From Mesorhizobium sp. B2-4-3 (GTDB lineage: Bacteria > Pseudomonadota > Alphaproteobacteria > Rhizobiales > Rhizobiaceae), in contig NZ_VFVL01000007.1 of NCBI RefSeq assembly GCF_006442815.1, positions 1 through 64,000 of the forward strand: 64,000 bases of DNA, in the 5' to 3' direction. The position numbers were made by a program, and so were the translations under genes. Shown one piece after another: positions 1-7,329 of this stretch. Below the pieces are notes generated by a model. It was not told where the DNA came from, made no database searches, and saw only the letters and a list, made by a program, of their open reading frames with translations. The first letter of the stretch is position 1; the number at the start of each line of letters is the position of its first letter.

Positions 1-27
1 GAACCTCCCCGCGCAAAACGCACGAAA

Positions 28-64
28 CTGTTCGCGATGTCTTCGCACACCTGTTCGCGATGTC
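28..64. repeat. Two direct copies of a 14-bp repeat, possible IS21-type end
   Basis: The 14-mer CTGTTCGCGATGTC occurs at 28-41 and again at 51-64. Repeated copies of this kind of sequence are, from memory, typical of the multiple terminal repeats at the ends of IS21-family elements in rhizobia. No transposase gene is inside the window, so an element, if present, would lie to the left. The remaining DNA to position 215 shows only a small palindromic segment (about 150-200) and no gene. Confidence 0.35.
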
Positions 65-147
65 CCCAGTCCATACAGTGGGGAGATCAGCAGTTTCTCG
101 GCCCCGCCAATTCTGCAACCTTGGAGATTGGCGAAACCCGTGGTGAC

Positions 148-200
148 AGCCAATCTCCCCCCTTGAGGGGGAGATGTCCGGCAGGACAGAGAGGGGGGCC
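148..200. repeat. Palindromic intergenic repeat
   Basis: A pyrimidine-rich arm AATCTCCCCCCTTGAGGGGG around 152-171 folds on itself and is followed by a GGCAGGACAGAGAGGGGGGC segment. It sits just downstream of the ABC ATPase stop codon and resembles the C/G-rich hairpin at 1262-1382 between the two transporter genes. It may serve as a transcript end or be a REP-type repeat. Confidence 0.4.
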
Positions 201-215
201 TCGCGCAAACTTTCA

Positions 216-1214
216 TCATGCCGGCTCGTCCATCAGATGCAGGCTGTCGCGGTTGAAGGTCAGCATCACCGCCTCGCCTTCCGCCGGCAGCGCCGTGCCG
301 GCCGGCACGACCGCGTGCAGCCGCAACCCATCGGCGTCGAGCGCCAGCCTTGTCGTGGCGCCGAGATAGTTGGTGCCGACCAGGCACGCGGCGACGCCGT
401 CGCCACTGGCGACGCTGGAGATGCGGATGGACTCCGGGCGCAGGCTCCCCCAGCGATGCTGGCCGGAATAGCGCTGGACGAAATCCGGCGGCAGCACGTT
501 GGAGGAGCCGACGAAATCGGCGACGAAGCGCGTGTTCGGGCGCTGGTAGATATCTTCCGGGGTGCCGACCTGCATGATCCTGCCATCGTTGAAGACGGCG
601 ACGCGGTCGGCCATGGAAAGCGCCTCGCCCTGGTCGTGGGTGACGAAGACGAAGGTGATGCCGAGCACCTTCTGCAGCGATTTCAATTCCTCCTGCATGT
701 TCTCGCGCAGTTTTAGATCGAGCGCGCCGAGCGGCTCGTCGAGCAACAGCACCTTGGGCTGGTTGACCAGCGCGCGGGCGAGTGCCACGCGCTGGCGCTG
801 GCCGCCGGAAAGCTGGCCGGGGCGGCGCGCGCCGTAGCCCGGCAGGCGCACCAGCGACAGCGCTTCCTCGGCCGCCTTCAGCCGCTCGGCCTTGCCGACA
901 CCCTTGACCATCAGGCCGTAGGCGACGTTGTCGAGCACGTTGAGATGCGGGAACAGCGCATAGTCCTGGAAGACGGTGTTGACGTTGCGGCGATAGGGCG
1001 GAACGCCCTCGGCGCGCGCGCCGAAGATGGAGATCGAGCCAGCCGTCGGCTGCTCGAAGCCGGCGATGAGACGCAGGCAAGTCGTCTTGCCGGACCCCGA
1101 TGGCCCCAGCATGGCGAAGAACTCGCCCGGTACGATGTCGAGATCGACGGCGTCGACGGCGCGCACGCTGCCGAAATGGCGTGAGACTCGCTTGAAGGAA
1201 ACGGCAGAGGTCAT
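216..1214 (-). CDS. Polyamine/Fe-type ABC transporter ATP-binding protein (PotA-like)
   Basis: The cytoplasmic ATPase of an ABC importer, predicted to power uptake of a putrescine/spermidine-type substrate. Visible motifs are Walker A GPSGSGKT (residues 37-44), Q-loop near VFQDYALFPH (81-90), signature LSGGQ (135-139) and Walker B LLLDE (156-160), followed by the H-loop in FVTHDQ. The C-terminal 100 residues form a TOBE-like regulatory domain (SLRPESIRIS). Its 332 aa suit the PotA/CysA-like group. It lies downstream of, and in the same orientation as, the periplasmic binding protein at 1392-2546, from which a repeat separates it. The permease genes would be expected to the left, outside the window. 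The substrate is inferred from the binding-protein family, not shown. Confidence 0.9.
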   Translation of the reverse strand: MTSAVSFKRVSRHFGSVRAVDAVDLDIVPGEFFAMLGPSGSGKTTCLRLIAGFEQPTAGSISIFGARAEGVPPYRRNVNTVFQDYALFPHLNVLDNVAYGLMVKGVGKAERLKAAEEALSLVRLPGYGARRPGQLSGGQRQRVALARALVNQPKVLLLDEPLGALDLKLRENMQEELKSLQKVLGITFVFVTHDQGEALSMADRVAVFNDGRIMQVGTPEDIYQRPNTRFVADFVGSSNVLPPDFVQRYSGQHRWGSLRPESIRISSVASGDGVAACLVGTNYLGATTRLALDADGLRLHAVVPAGTALPAEGEAVMLTFNRDSLHLMDEPA

Positions 1215-1261
1215 GGGCCCTGTCAGTTCAGTTGCCTGGTTGATCTTCCAATGTCGCGCGC

Positions 1262-1382
1262 GACCCTCCCTCCCCTGATGGGGAGGTCGCGGCGAAGCCG
1301 CGGGTGGGGGTGATGGCGTGGCCTATCGGACAGGCCCCACCCCGACGCCGCGCGTCGATCCCTCCCCACAAGGGGGAGGGTA
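1262..1382. repeat. Palindromic intergenic repeat inside the transporter operon
   Basis: About 120 bp whose outer arms (CCCTCCCCTGATGGGGAGG at about 1265 and CCCTCCCCACAAGGGGGAGGG ending near 1380, the latter hyphenated by a short loop) and inner arms (GCGGCGAAGCCGC, GGTGGGGGTGATGGCG with CCCCACCCCGACGCC) pair into nested hairpins. It fills the gap between the binding-protein and ATPase genes, so it would be transcribed and could stabilise the upstream part of the message. Confidence 0.6.
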
Positions 1383-1391
1383 AAGGCGAAA

Positions 1392-2546
1392 TTACCGGCC
1401 GCCGATGACGCCGATATAGTCCGACACCCAGCGGTAATAAGGCACGCACTGGTCGTTCTGGCTGGCGCATTTCGACACCGGCGTCTTCCAGAACTTGATC
1501 TTGTCGAAATTCTCGTAGCCGTTGGTCTTGCAGCCTTCCTCGCCGAGCAGTTCGTTGCCCTTGCAGGCGGCGGGCACGACCGGCAGCGAGCCGAACCAGG
1601 CTGAGACGTCGCCCTGGACCTTCGGCGACAAGGAATGCTCGAGCCACATATAGGCGCAGTTCGGATGGGCGGCGTCGGCTTCCATCATGGTGGTGTCGGC
1701 CCAGCCGGTGACGCCCTCTTCCGGCACGGTCGAGGCGACCGGCTTCTTGGCGGCGACCAGCGTGTTGACCTGATAGGGCCAGGAGCCGGAAGCGACGACG
1801 CCCTCATTCTGGAAGTCGTCGACCTGGATCGCGGCATCGTGCCAGTAGCGGCCGACCAGCGTGCGTTGCGTGCGCAAAAGATCGAGCGCCGCCTTGTACT
1901 GGTCCTCGTTCAGCTCGTAGGGATCCTTGATGCCGAGTTCCGGCTTGTGGAACATCAAATAGTTGGCGGCGTCGGCGATGTGGATCGGGCCGTCATAGGC
2001 CTGGACGCGGCCCTTGTTCGACTTGCCGTCGGGCAGCTTCATCTCCTCGAAGACGACGTTCCAGCTCTTGGGCGCTTCCTTGAAGACTTCGGTGTTGTAC
2101 ATCAGGATGTTCGGACCCCACTGGTAGGGAACGCCGTAATGCACCTTGTCGACGGTGAACCAGGGCGCGTCCTTCAGCCGATCGTCAACGGTCTTCCAGC
2201 TTGGGATAAGATCGGTGTTGATCGGCTGCACGCGCTTGCCGGCGACGAGGCGCAGCGAAGCATCGCCTGAAGCGGTGACGAGGTCGAAGCCGCCTTCGTT
2301 CATCAGCGAGACCATCTCGTCAGAGGTGTTGGCGGTCTTGACGTTGACCTTGCAGCCGCTTTCCTTCTCGAAAGCCGTCACCCAGTCATAGCCCTTGTCG
2401 GTCTCGCCGCGCTCGATATAGCCCGGCCAGGCAACGATGTTGACCTCGCCCTCGCCCTTGCCGAGTTCCTTGACCTGAGCCACGGCCTGACCGGAAAAAG
2501 TCAGCGCGACAGTCAGCGCCGTGCACGACTTCAGGAATGCATTCAT
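1392..2546 (-). CDS. Polyamine-type ABC transporter substrate-binding protein (PotD/PotF-like)
   Basis: A periplasmic extracellular solute-binding protein of the spermidine/putrescine family. The start is set at MNAFLKS, 384 aa, because GGGAGA lies 7 bases before that ATG. A Sec signal peptide ends near SGQAVAQ (residues 18-24). The mature start GEGEVNIVAWPGYIERG matches the family, in which the first strand carries W-P-G-Y. Later segments such as WGPNILMYNTEVF and the paired cysteines near the C-terminus also fit. It is the first visible gene of an operon continuing into the ATPase. Its leader holds two hairpins and an inverted repeat (see 2565-2643 and 2731-2747). Substrate identity is uncertain. 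Confidence 0.88.
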   Translation of the reverse strand: MNAFLKSCTALTVALTFSGQAVAQVKELGKGEGEVNIVAWPGYIERGETDKGYDWVTAFEKESGCKVNVKTANTSDEMVSLMNEGGFDLVTASGDASLRLVAGKRVQPINTDLIPSWKTVDDRLKDAPWFTVDKVHYGVPYQWGPNILMYNTEVFKEAPKSWNVVFEEMKLPDGKSNKGRVQAYDGPIHIADAANYLMFHKPELGIKDPYELNEDQYKAALDLLRTQRTLVGRYWHDAAIQVDDFQNEGVVASGSWPYQVNTLVAAKKPVASTVPEEGVTGWADTTMMEADAAHPNCAYMWLEHSLSPKVQGDVSAWFGSLPVVPAACKGNELLGEEGCKTNGYENFDKIKFWKTPVSKCASQNDQCVPYYRWVSDYIGVIGGR

Positions 2547-2564
2547 CGTCGATCTCCCATTTTG

Positions 2565-2643
2565 GCGCATGACTCCGAAGCCGGTCCGGTTTCGGAAAGG
2601 ATCATGCGCGAACTACAAAGCGTCGGAGCTTCATGCTCCGACG
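2565..2643. repeat. RIME-like palindrome plus second hairpin in the importer leader
   Basis: GCGCATGACTCCGAAGCCGG at 2565 pairs with CCGGTTTCGGAAAGGATCATGCGC (written here in two parts, CCGGTTTCGGAAAG and GATCATGCGC, to 2609). This gives a hairpin of the GCATGAtc...gATCATGC type found in many rhizobial intergenic regions. A second perfect 9-bp stem follows (CGTCGGAGC at 2621, loop TTCAT, GCTCCGACG to 2643). The same outer arms recur at 4228-4273 and 58548-58590. Confidence 0.7.
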
Positions 2644-2730
2644 GCAGCGCTCTCAGGGCGCGGCTTTGTTCCCTGAGCGAAAGGTGCTGTGAAAAATCCG
2701 GTTTCGCAAATTCATTTATCAGAAAGCCGA

Positions 2731-2747
2731 TATCGGTTTTTCCGATA
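2731..2747. promoter_or_regulatory. Inverted repeat TATCGG-N5-CCGATA, possible operator
   Basis: A perfect inverted repeat TATCGGTTTTTCCGATA stands in an AT-rich stretch between the importer gene (upstream side) and the end of the methyltransferase gene. It could be an operator for the importer operon or, because of the T-run, part of a transcript end for the methyltransferase. The sequence alone does not decide. Confidence 0.35.
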
Positions 2748-2757
2748 CAAAATGCCT

Positions 2758-3603
2758 TTAGGCCAGCGCCGTGACCAGCCAGCAGGCGGCGGTGAAATGA
2801 GCCTTCCCGTCCGCCACGAAAGGCTTGAATGCAACAGGCAAGGCCGCGGTGATTTTCTCGGCCGTCGCCTGGTCAACCTCCCGCAACGCAGCGCCGACCG
2901 GCCCTAGCCGGGTGGCATATGTCATCAGATTGCTTTCCGCGATCTGACAAGGGACGTCCGCCTGTTCGACTTTGACTGACGACCAGTTGCTTGCTTCAAG
3001 GATCCGCCTCACCTTGGCGCCGTCAGCAAAGGCAAACTGTCCCGGCGCTTCAGGGTCTGGCACGGGTGCTTGCGGCAGGAAGGGCGCAGCCGCTCGCGCG
3101 GCAGTCGTCATGAAATCATTCTCGCGCGGACCGCGCCAAGCGACAAAGGCGAGTTTGCCACCGCGCCTTGCGGCCTGTCTTATGTTGCTGAATGCCGCCA
3201 CGGGATCAGCGAAGAACATGACGCCAAAGCGCGAGACAACGGCATCGAACTGCTTCGATTCGAACGCACATGTTTGGGCATCGCCGACCTCAAAACTTGC
3301 GTTTGCCATCTCTTCCACTCGCGCACGCTCCGTAGCCAGGGCGACAAGCGGCCGCGAGATGTCGAGCCCGACACATCGGCCGTCATTGCCGACGCGGCGC
3401 GCCATCGCCAGAGTCGTGGCGCCGGCGCCGCAGCCGATGTCCAGGACGTTGCCCCCTTTCCCGGGATAGCCGGAATCCACCACCAGGCTCTCGAACGGGG
3501 CCAGCACTCCGTCGAGGATCGGCTGCATCTCGACCCAGGCCTTTCCGCTGGCGTCGTTCCAGAGAGCGGCTTGCTGTGTGTTCGGCTGCGCGGATTGCGG
3601 CAT
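2758..3603 (-). CDS. Class I SAM-dependent methyltransferase (UbiE/ArsM-like fold)
   Basis: A 281-aa Rossmann-fold methyltransferase. The SAM-binding motif I is VLDIGCGAGATTLA (about residues 54-67), followed by GLDISRP as the acidic end of strand 2 and FDAVVSRFGVMFF as motif II/III. The substrate is unknown. The gene faces the MerR regulator at 3679, and the 75-bp gap contains a classical MerR-type promoter reading into this gene. It is therefore very probably the main target of that regulator and a stress- or ligand-induced enzyme. The ATG at 3603 is the only start that fits the predicted transcript. No downstream partner is visible before the importer operon. Confidence 0.82.
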   Translation of the reverse strand: MPQSAQPNTQQAALWNDASGKAWVEMQPILDGVLAPFESLVVDSGYPGKGGNVLDIGCGAGATTLAMARRVGNDGRCVGLDISRPLVALATERARVEEMANASFEVGDAQTCAFESKQFDAVVSRFGVMFFADPVAAFSNIRQAARRGGKLAFVAWRGPRENDFMTTAARAAAPFLPQAPVPDPEAPGQFAFADGAKVRRILEASNWSSVKVEQADVPCQIAESNLMTYATRLGPVGAALREVDQATAEKITAALPVAFKPFVADGKAHFTAACWLVTALA

Positions 3604-3645
3604 AGCGGACCTCGCTTTCAGTTGCCCTCGTCGATCGTCGCGAGC

Positions 3646-3676
3646 ACTCTACGAGTTCAAGCCGACTTGAGGTCAA
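3646..3676 (-). promoter_or_regulatory. MerR-type promoter/operator with 19-bp spacer
   Basis: On the minus strand the -35 box TTGACC (3676-3671) and the -10 box TAGAGT (3651-3646) are separated by 19 bp. The spacer carries the dyad TCAAGTCGGCTTGA. Over-long spacers with a central dyad are the hallmark of promoters twisted into activity by MerR-family activators such as SoxR. Transcription would run into the methyltransferase. The MerR gene's ATG is 3 bp from the -35 box, so bound protein would also affect its own promoter. Confidence 0.75.
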
Positions 3677-3678
3677 GC

Positions 3679-4161
3679 ATGAAAGATATGGATATTGCCG
3701 AAGTGTCGCGCCGCACCGGCGTGCCTGCTTCGACACTTCGCTACTACGAAGAGAAGGGCCTCATCGCCTCGATCGGCCGTCGCGGCCTGCGCCGCCTGTT
3801 CGACCCGGCTGTCCTGGAACGGCTCGCCTTGATCGCGCTTGGGCGCGCAGGTGGATTCGCGCTGGACGAGATTTCCGCAATGCTGATGCCCGACGGCCTA
3901 CCGAAAATGGATCGAGAGCGCCTGGATGCCAAGGCGGACGAATTGGACCGCACCATCCAGCGCCTAACCGCGATCCGGGAGGCTTTGCGTCACGCCGCCC
4001 GATGCCCGGCAGCCCGGCCGATGGAGTGCCCGACGTTCCGGCGCGCCGTCAGGTTGGCCGGCGCCGGCCGCTTCGAAGTTGCGCCGATCGGTTCGTTCAA
4101 GGCGGAAGCGGTCTCGGTCACAAGGCACAGGCGCAAGACCAGCGATGTCGGCCTGGAGTAG
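3679..4161 (+). CDS. MerR-family transcriptional regulator
   Basis: A 160-aa regulator starting MKDMDIAEVSRRTGVPASTL. The winged helix (residues 3-70) has the family pattern TGVPASTLRYYEEKGLI. A dimerisation helix follows (about 78-107), then a short effector segment RCPAARPMECPTF with Cys109 and Cys117. The C-x7-C spacing is like that of copper sensors, but the surrounding residues differ and many uncharacterised MerR proteins carry a similar C..CPTF segment. The effector is therefore unknown. The longer reading frame upstream lies over the divergent methyltransferase gene and is not coding. It very probably controls the methyltransferase through the operator at 3646-3676. Confidence 0.85.
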   Translation: MKDMDIAEVSRRTGVPASTLRYYEEKGLIASIGRRGLRRLFDPAVLERLALIALGRAGGFALDEISAMLMPDGLPKMDRERLDAKADELDRTIQRLTAIREALRHAARCPAARPMECPTFRRAVRLAGAGRFEVAPIGSFKAEAVSVTRHRRKTSDVGLE

Positions 4162-4173
4162 GCCACGCCGCTC

Positions 4174-4214
4174 TAGACCGTGATGGCGTTTCGTTGAATC
4201 GCCATCACGGTCTA
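4174..4214. repeat. Perfect hairpin after the MerR gene
   Basis: TAGACCGTGATGGCG (4174-4188) and its exact complement CGCCATCACGGTCTA (4200-4214) flank an 11-base loop. The 15-bp stem has no T-run, so it looks more like a mobile palindromic repeat than a simple terminator. It lies between the convergent MerR and LysR genes. Confidence 0.7.
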
Positions 4215-4227
4215 ACTCTTTGTTAGG

Positions 4228-4273
4228 GCATGATCTTTCTCCGAAAACCGGTTCCCACTTTTCGGGATCATGC
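4228..4273. repeat. RIME-like palindromic repeat
   Basis: Starts GCATGATCTTTCTCCGAAAA and ends TTTTCGGGATCATGC. The arms pair around a CCGGTTCCCAC centre. This is the widespread rhizobial intergenic palindrome (recognised from memory), and it ends 1 bp before the LysR stop codon. It shares the outer arms of 2565-2609. Confidence 0.75.
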
Positions 4274-4274
4274 T

Positions 4275-5180
4275 CTAGCGGCGCACCATGCGCTGGGACT
4301 GCGCGAGGCCGATGAAGTCGCGCGCGGCCTGCGGCAGGGCGGAGCCGCGGCGCCAGACGGTGCCGACCTGGACCACGGGCAGCGAACCGGAAACGTCGCG
4401 CGATTCGATGCGGTCGCCTTCCAGCGACCAGGGCCGGTAGACAAGGTCGGGCAGCAGCGCCACGCCGGCGCCAGTGGCGACCAGGCTGCGCACCGCCTCG
4501 ACCGAGCGGGTGCGGAAGGCGACATGCGGCCGGGCGCCGATCGCCGACAGCAGCTTGCCGGTGTTCTCCTCGATCTCGTCGACGGTGAGCATGATCAGCG
4601 GCTCGGAGACGATGTCACTGACCCCGATGATGTCGGCGCTGGCGAGCCTATGACTGAGCGGAATCCACAGCCGGTAGGCCGAAACTTCCAGGATTTCCGA
4701 CTGCAGCGCCGTGCGGTCGCGCAGGTTGGACGTCACCATGACGGCGATGTCGAGCTTGCCGCCGACCAGAAGGTGCTCGAGATAGTCGCCATTGTCCTCG
4801 ATGGCCGAGACCTCGACGCCGGGATAGGCGCGCCGGTAGCGGGCGAGCAGATCGGACAGCACATAGCCGGCAACCAGCGAGGTGACGCCGAGTTGCAGGC
4901 GGCCGCCCGAGGCGGCCTGCTCGCTTGAGAAAGAACGGCGCGCATCGGAGACATCGGCCAGGATCTTGGTCGCGTGGCGCAGGAACTGGTGGCCCTTGTG
5001 GGTGATGTTGAGGCCGCGCGGATGGCGCTCGAAGAGCTCGACGCCGAGATCGCTCTCCAGCTCCTTGATCGCCTCGGTGACCGAGGACTGGGAAATCGAC
5101 AGGTTCTGCGCGGCGCCCGAGACGGTGCCCTGCTCGGCGACGGCGACGAAGAACTGCAATTGGCGGATGGTGAAAGCCAT
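4275..5180 (-). CDS. LysR-family transcriptional regulator
   Basis: A 301-aa LTTR beginning MAFTIRQLQFFVAVAEQGTV. The N-terminal winged helix covers residues 1-60, with the recognition region AAQNLSISQSSVTEAIKELE. The periplasmic-binding-protein-like effector domain extends from about residue 90 (LQLGVTSLVAGYVL) to the end. The ATG at 5180 fits the family better than the upstream in-frame codon. No divergent target is adjacent: the next gene, dedA-like, is in the same orientation 69 bp upstream. The ligand is unknown, and the gene could control a distant locus. Confidence 0.86.
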   Translation of the reverse strand: MAFTIRQLQFFVAVAEQGTVSGAAQNLSISQSSVTEAIKELESDLGVELFERHPRGLNITHKGHQFLRHATKILADVSDARRSFSSEQAASGGRLQLGVTSLVAGYVLSDLLARYRRAYPGVEVSAIEDNGDYLEHLLVGGKLDIAVMVTSNLRDRTALQSEILEVSAYRLWIPLSHRLASADIIGVSDIVSEPLIMLTVDEIEENTGKLLSAIGARPHVAFRTRSVEAVRSLVATGAGVALLPDLVYRPWSLEGDRIESRDVSGSLPVVQVGTVWRRGSALPQAARDFIGLAQSQRMVRR

Positions 5181-5249
5181 GGCCGGACTAAACACCGGCG
5201 CGCGCGGGAAAGGAAGCGGGCGCAGCCGGCTTGTTCACGCCGGCAGCTC

Positions 5250-5858
5250 CTAGCCTCTTGCGGGTCCGACGCGGCGCCAGTAGGCGCGCAGCGCAATGAG
5301 GAACGCGACTTCCAGCGCGAGCACGACGGCCATGATGCGAAACGCCACCGTGGGTAGATCGTGGACGCCGTCGCGCATCGCATAGCCGGCAAGAAGGAAG
5401 CCGGCGTTCCACAGCATTGCCCCGAGCAAGGTGGCCAAAGCGAAGGACCAGGCCGGCAGGCGCAGCGCGCCGGCGGCGATCGGCAGATAATTCCGCACCG
5501 TCGGCACGAACTGCGCCAGCAGCGATGCCCGCATGTGGTTGCGGCGGTAGGCGCTAGCGAAACGGAGATAGGTTTCGTGGCGCAGGAAAATATAGCGACC
5601 GAAGCGCTGGATCAGGGCATCGGCGCGCGCTGGTCCCAACCGGCCACCCATGGCGAACCAGAACAGGCAGCCGGCCGTCGAAGCGGCTGTCGTCACCGCC
5701 AGTAACATACCGAGCGTCGCCAGATCAGGCGCTCTCGCCATGCCGAGGAACAGCAGCACGGCATGCGAAGGCGGTACCGGCAGGATCTTTTCGGTGAAGG
5801 CCAGGCAGGCAGCACCGAGCAGCCCCAATCCCAATATTGCCGTCAGGAGATCGCTCAT
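5250..5858 (-). CDS. DedA/VTT-family inner-membrane protein
   Basis: A 202-aa polytopic membrane protein of the DedA (SNARE-associated/VTT) family, thought to act in lipid flipping and envelope homeostasis. The first helix ends LPVPPSHAVLLF. The conserved block LAQFVPTVRNYLPIAAGALRLPAWSF (given here in family terms: F.P..R...P..AG...L....F) is present near residues 112-137. Terminal helices then follow. Its start codon overlaps the stop of the upstream PmtA-like gene by 4 bp (ATGA), which indicates translational coupling and a shared role in membrane-lipid metabolism. Confidence 0.82.
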   Translation of the reverse strand: MSDLLTAILGLGLLGAACLAFTEKILPVPPSHAVLLFLGMARAPDLATLGMLLAVTTAASTAGCLFWFAMGGRLGPARADALIQRFGRYIFLRHETYLRFASAYRRNHMRASLLAQFVPTVRNYLPIAAGALRLPAWSFALATLLGAMLWNAGFLLAGYAMRDGVHDLPTVAFRIMAVVLALEVAFLIALRAYWRRVGPARG

Positions 5859-6454
5859 GAGAAGCGCCAGTCAAAGGTCCGGAGGTTCTTTATCCTGGAA
5901 ACCCGGTAAACGGTAGCCGGCGGAAAGTTGCGGAAGGTGCCGCCGATGCGGACCGCCTCGAGGTCGAGCCTGTCGAGCACCGTCTGATCGAAAGGGCACC
6001 TGCGGCCATAGGTGAACTGGTAAAGCGCCGCACCCGGCCGAAGGCTGGCAAAGACGCCTTCCAGGATCGCGGACGACTTGCGCGGCGATATCAGGCGAAA
6101 CGGCAATCCGCTGACCGCCGCGCCGACGACCGGGCCATCGAACAGCGGCAGATGGCGCAGGCCGACCGCATCCATCTCGACGATGCGCGCCGCCGGGAAG
6201 CGGCGGTAAAGCAGCGAAGCGAAATCCGGATCGGACTCGACCAGCGTCAGGTCGCTCTCGCGGACGCCGCGCTGCAGCAAGGCGCGCGTGAAGGGGCCTG
6301 TGCCCGGCCCGAGTTCCAGCACCGGACCTGAGTCGGGACCGATCTCGCGTGTCATCAGCGCCGCCAGGCTCGGGCTGGAGGGCGTGACCGAACCCATGCG
6401 GAACGGCGCCAGCGTCCAAGCCATCAGGAAGGACAAAGCATCACTTGCAGGCAT
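5855..6454 (-). CDS. PmtA-like phospholipid N-methyltransferase/SAM methyltransferase
   Basis: A 199-aa class I methyltransferase starting MPASDALSFLMAWTLAPFRM, with GAGGT 9 bases before the ATG. Motif I is VLELGPGTGPFTRALL (about 46-61), followed by LTLVESDPDFASLL. This pattern, the short length and the N-terminal helix are like the soluble PmtA enzymes of rhizobia, which methylate phosphatidylethanolamine towards phosphatidylcholine on the inner membrane. The longer upstream reading frame is not supported. It is coupled to the DedA gene by a 4-bp overlap and divergent from the two-component genes at 6655. Rhizobia usually carry several paralogues, so its substrate is not certain. Confidence 0.75.
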   Translation of the reverse strand: MPASDALSFLMAWTLAPFRMGSVTPSSPSLAALMTREIGPDSGPVLELGPGTGPFTRALLQRGVRESDLTLVESDPDFASLLYRRFPAARIVEMDAVGLRHLPLFDGPVVGAAVSGLPFRLISPRKSSAILEGVFASLRPGAALYQFTYGRRCPFDQTVLDRLDLEAVRIGGTFRNFPPATVYRVSRIKNLRTFDWRFS

Positions 6455-6654
6455 GTTGACCTCATTGCTTGCGCGGGCGATTCGAGACTGCCCGGCATTC
6501 GACGAGGCGCTGTTTGCGAGGTGCGGATTGCATGGACATTGCGCATGGCGTGGCGTCGCGAAAGAAAAGGCTCGCGCCGTCGGCAAGAATTGGCGCCATG
6601 TTTGCGCAATCCTGGCGCGATAATCGGCCGGCGAGAGATTGTAAGAGGTGTTGA

Positions 6655-7329
6655 ATGCGTATCCTGCTGGTCGAGGATGAGCCGGAAATGGTTTCGGCGT
6701 TGCGGGCCGCGCTGAGGCGGCACGACATGGTGGTCGACCATGCCGGCTCGCTGCTCGAAGCGGAAGGCTTCCTCGCCGTCGATGGCTATGACGCGATCCT
6801 GCTCGACCGGCAGCTGCCCGACGGCGACGGGTTGACGCTGGTGCCGAAGCTTCGCGCGGCAGGGAACACGACCCCGGTGCTGATGCTGACGGCCAGAGGC
6901 GACACCGCGGACAAAGTCGACGGGCTCGACATGGGCGCCGACGACTATCTGGCCAAGCCCTTCGCCTTCGAAGAGTTGCTGGCGCGGCTGAGGGCATTGC
7001 TGCGACGCCCGGCGGCGATCGAGACGCAGACCATCCGCGCTGGCCATCTTTCGCTCGATGTCGGCCACCGCGAGGCCTCGATCCGCGGCGAGCCGCTCGC
7101 CCTGCCGCGCCGCGAACTGCTGGTGCTGGAAGCGCTGATGCGGCGAACGGGGCGCATGGTGCGGCGCGAGGCCCCGATGGAGGCCGTGTTCGGGCTGGAC
7201 GACGAGATCCAGTCCAACGCGCTCGACACCCATGTCTCGCGGCTGCGCCGCAAGCTTGCCGAGGCCGATGGCGGGGTCGTCATCAACGGCATTCGCGGCG
7301 TCGGCTACCTGCTGCGCGAGATCACATGA
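6655..7329 (+). CDS. OmpR-family response regulator (two-component)
   Basis: A 224-aa response regulator with a receiver domain (1-112) and a winged-helix DNA-binding domain (about 125-220). The acidic pocket is VEDEP (6-10), the phospho-acceptor is Asp51 in AILLDRQLPDGDG, and the switch lysine is Lys101 in LAKPF. The effector domain contains RRELLVLEALMRRTGRMVRR and the recognition helix SNALDTHVSRLRRKL. It is of the QseB/PmrA type. Its stop overlaps the sensor kinase start by 4 bp. It stands divergent from the PmtA/DedA pair, which makes that pair a possible target. Confidence 0.92.
   Translation: MRILLVEDEPEMVSALRAALRRHDMVVDHAGSLLEAEGFLAVDGYDAILLDRQLPDGDGLTLVPKLRAAGNTTPVLMLTARGDTADKVDGLDMGADDYLAKPFAFEELLARLRALLRRPAAIETQTIRAGHLSLDVGHREASIRGEPLALPRRELLVLEALMRRTGRMVRREAPMEAVFGLDDEIQSNALDTHVSRLRRKLAEADGGVVINGIRGVGYLLREIT

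Noticed and set aside
3679..4161. MerR protein as the missing CueR of the copper ATPase
   Set aside because: Cys109-x7-Cys117 fits the spacing, but the surrounding residues are unlike CueR and its own operator dyad differs from the one at 53578.
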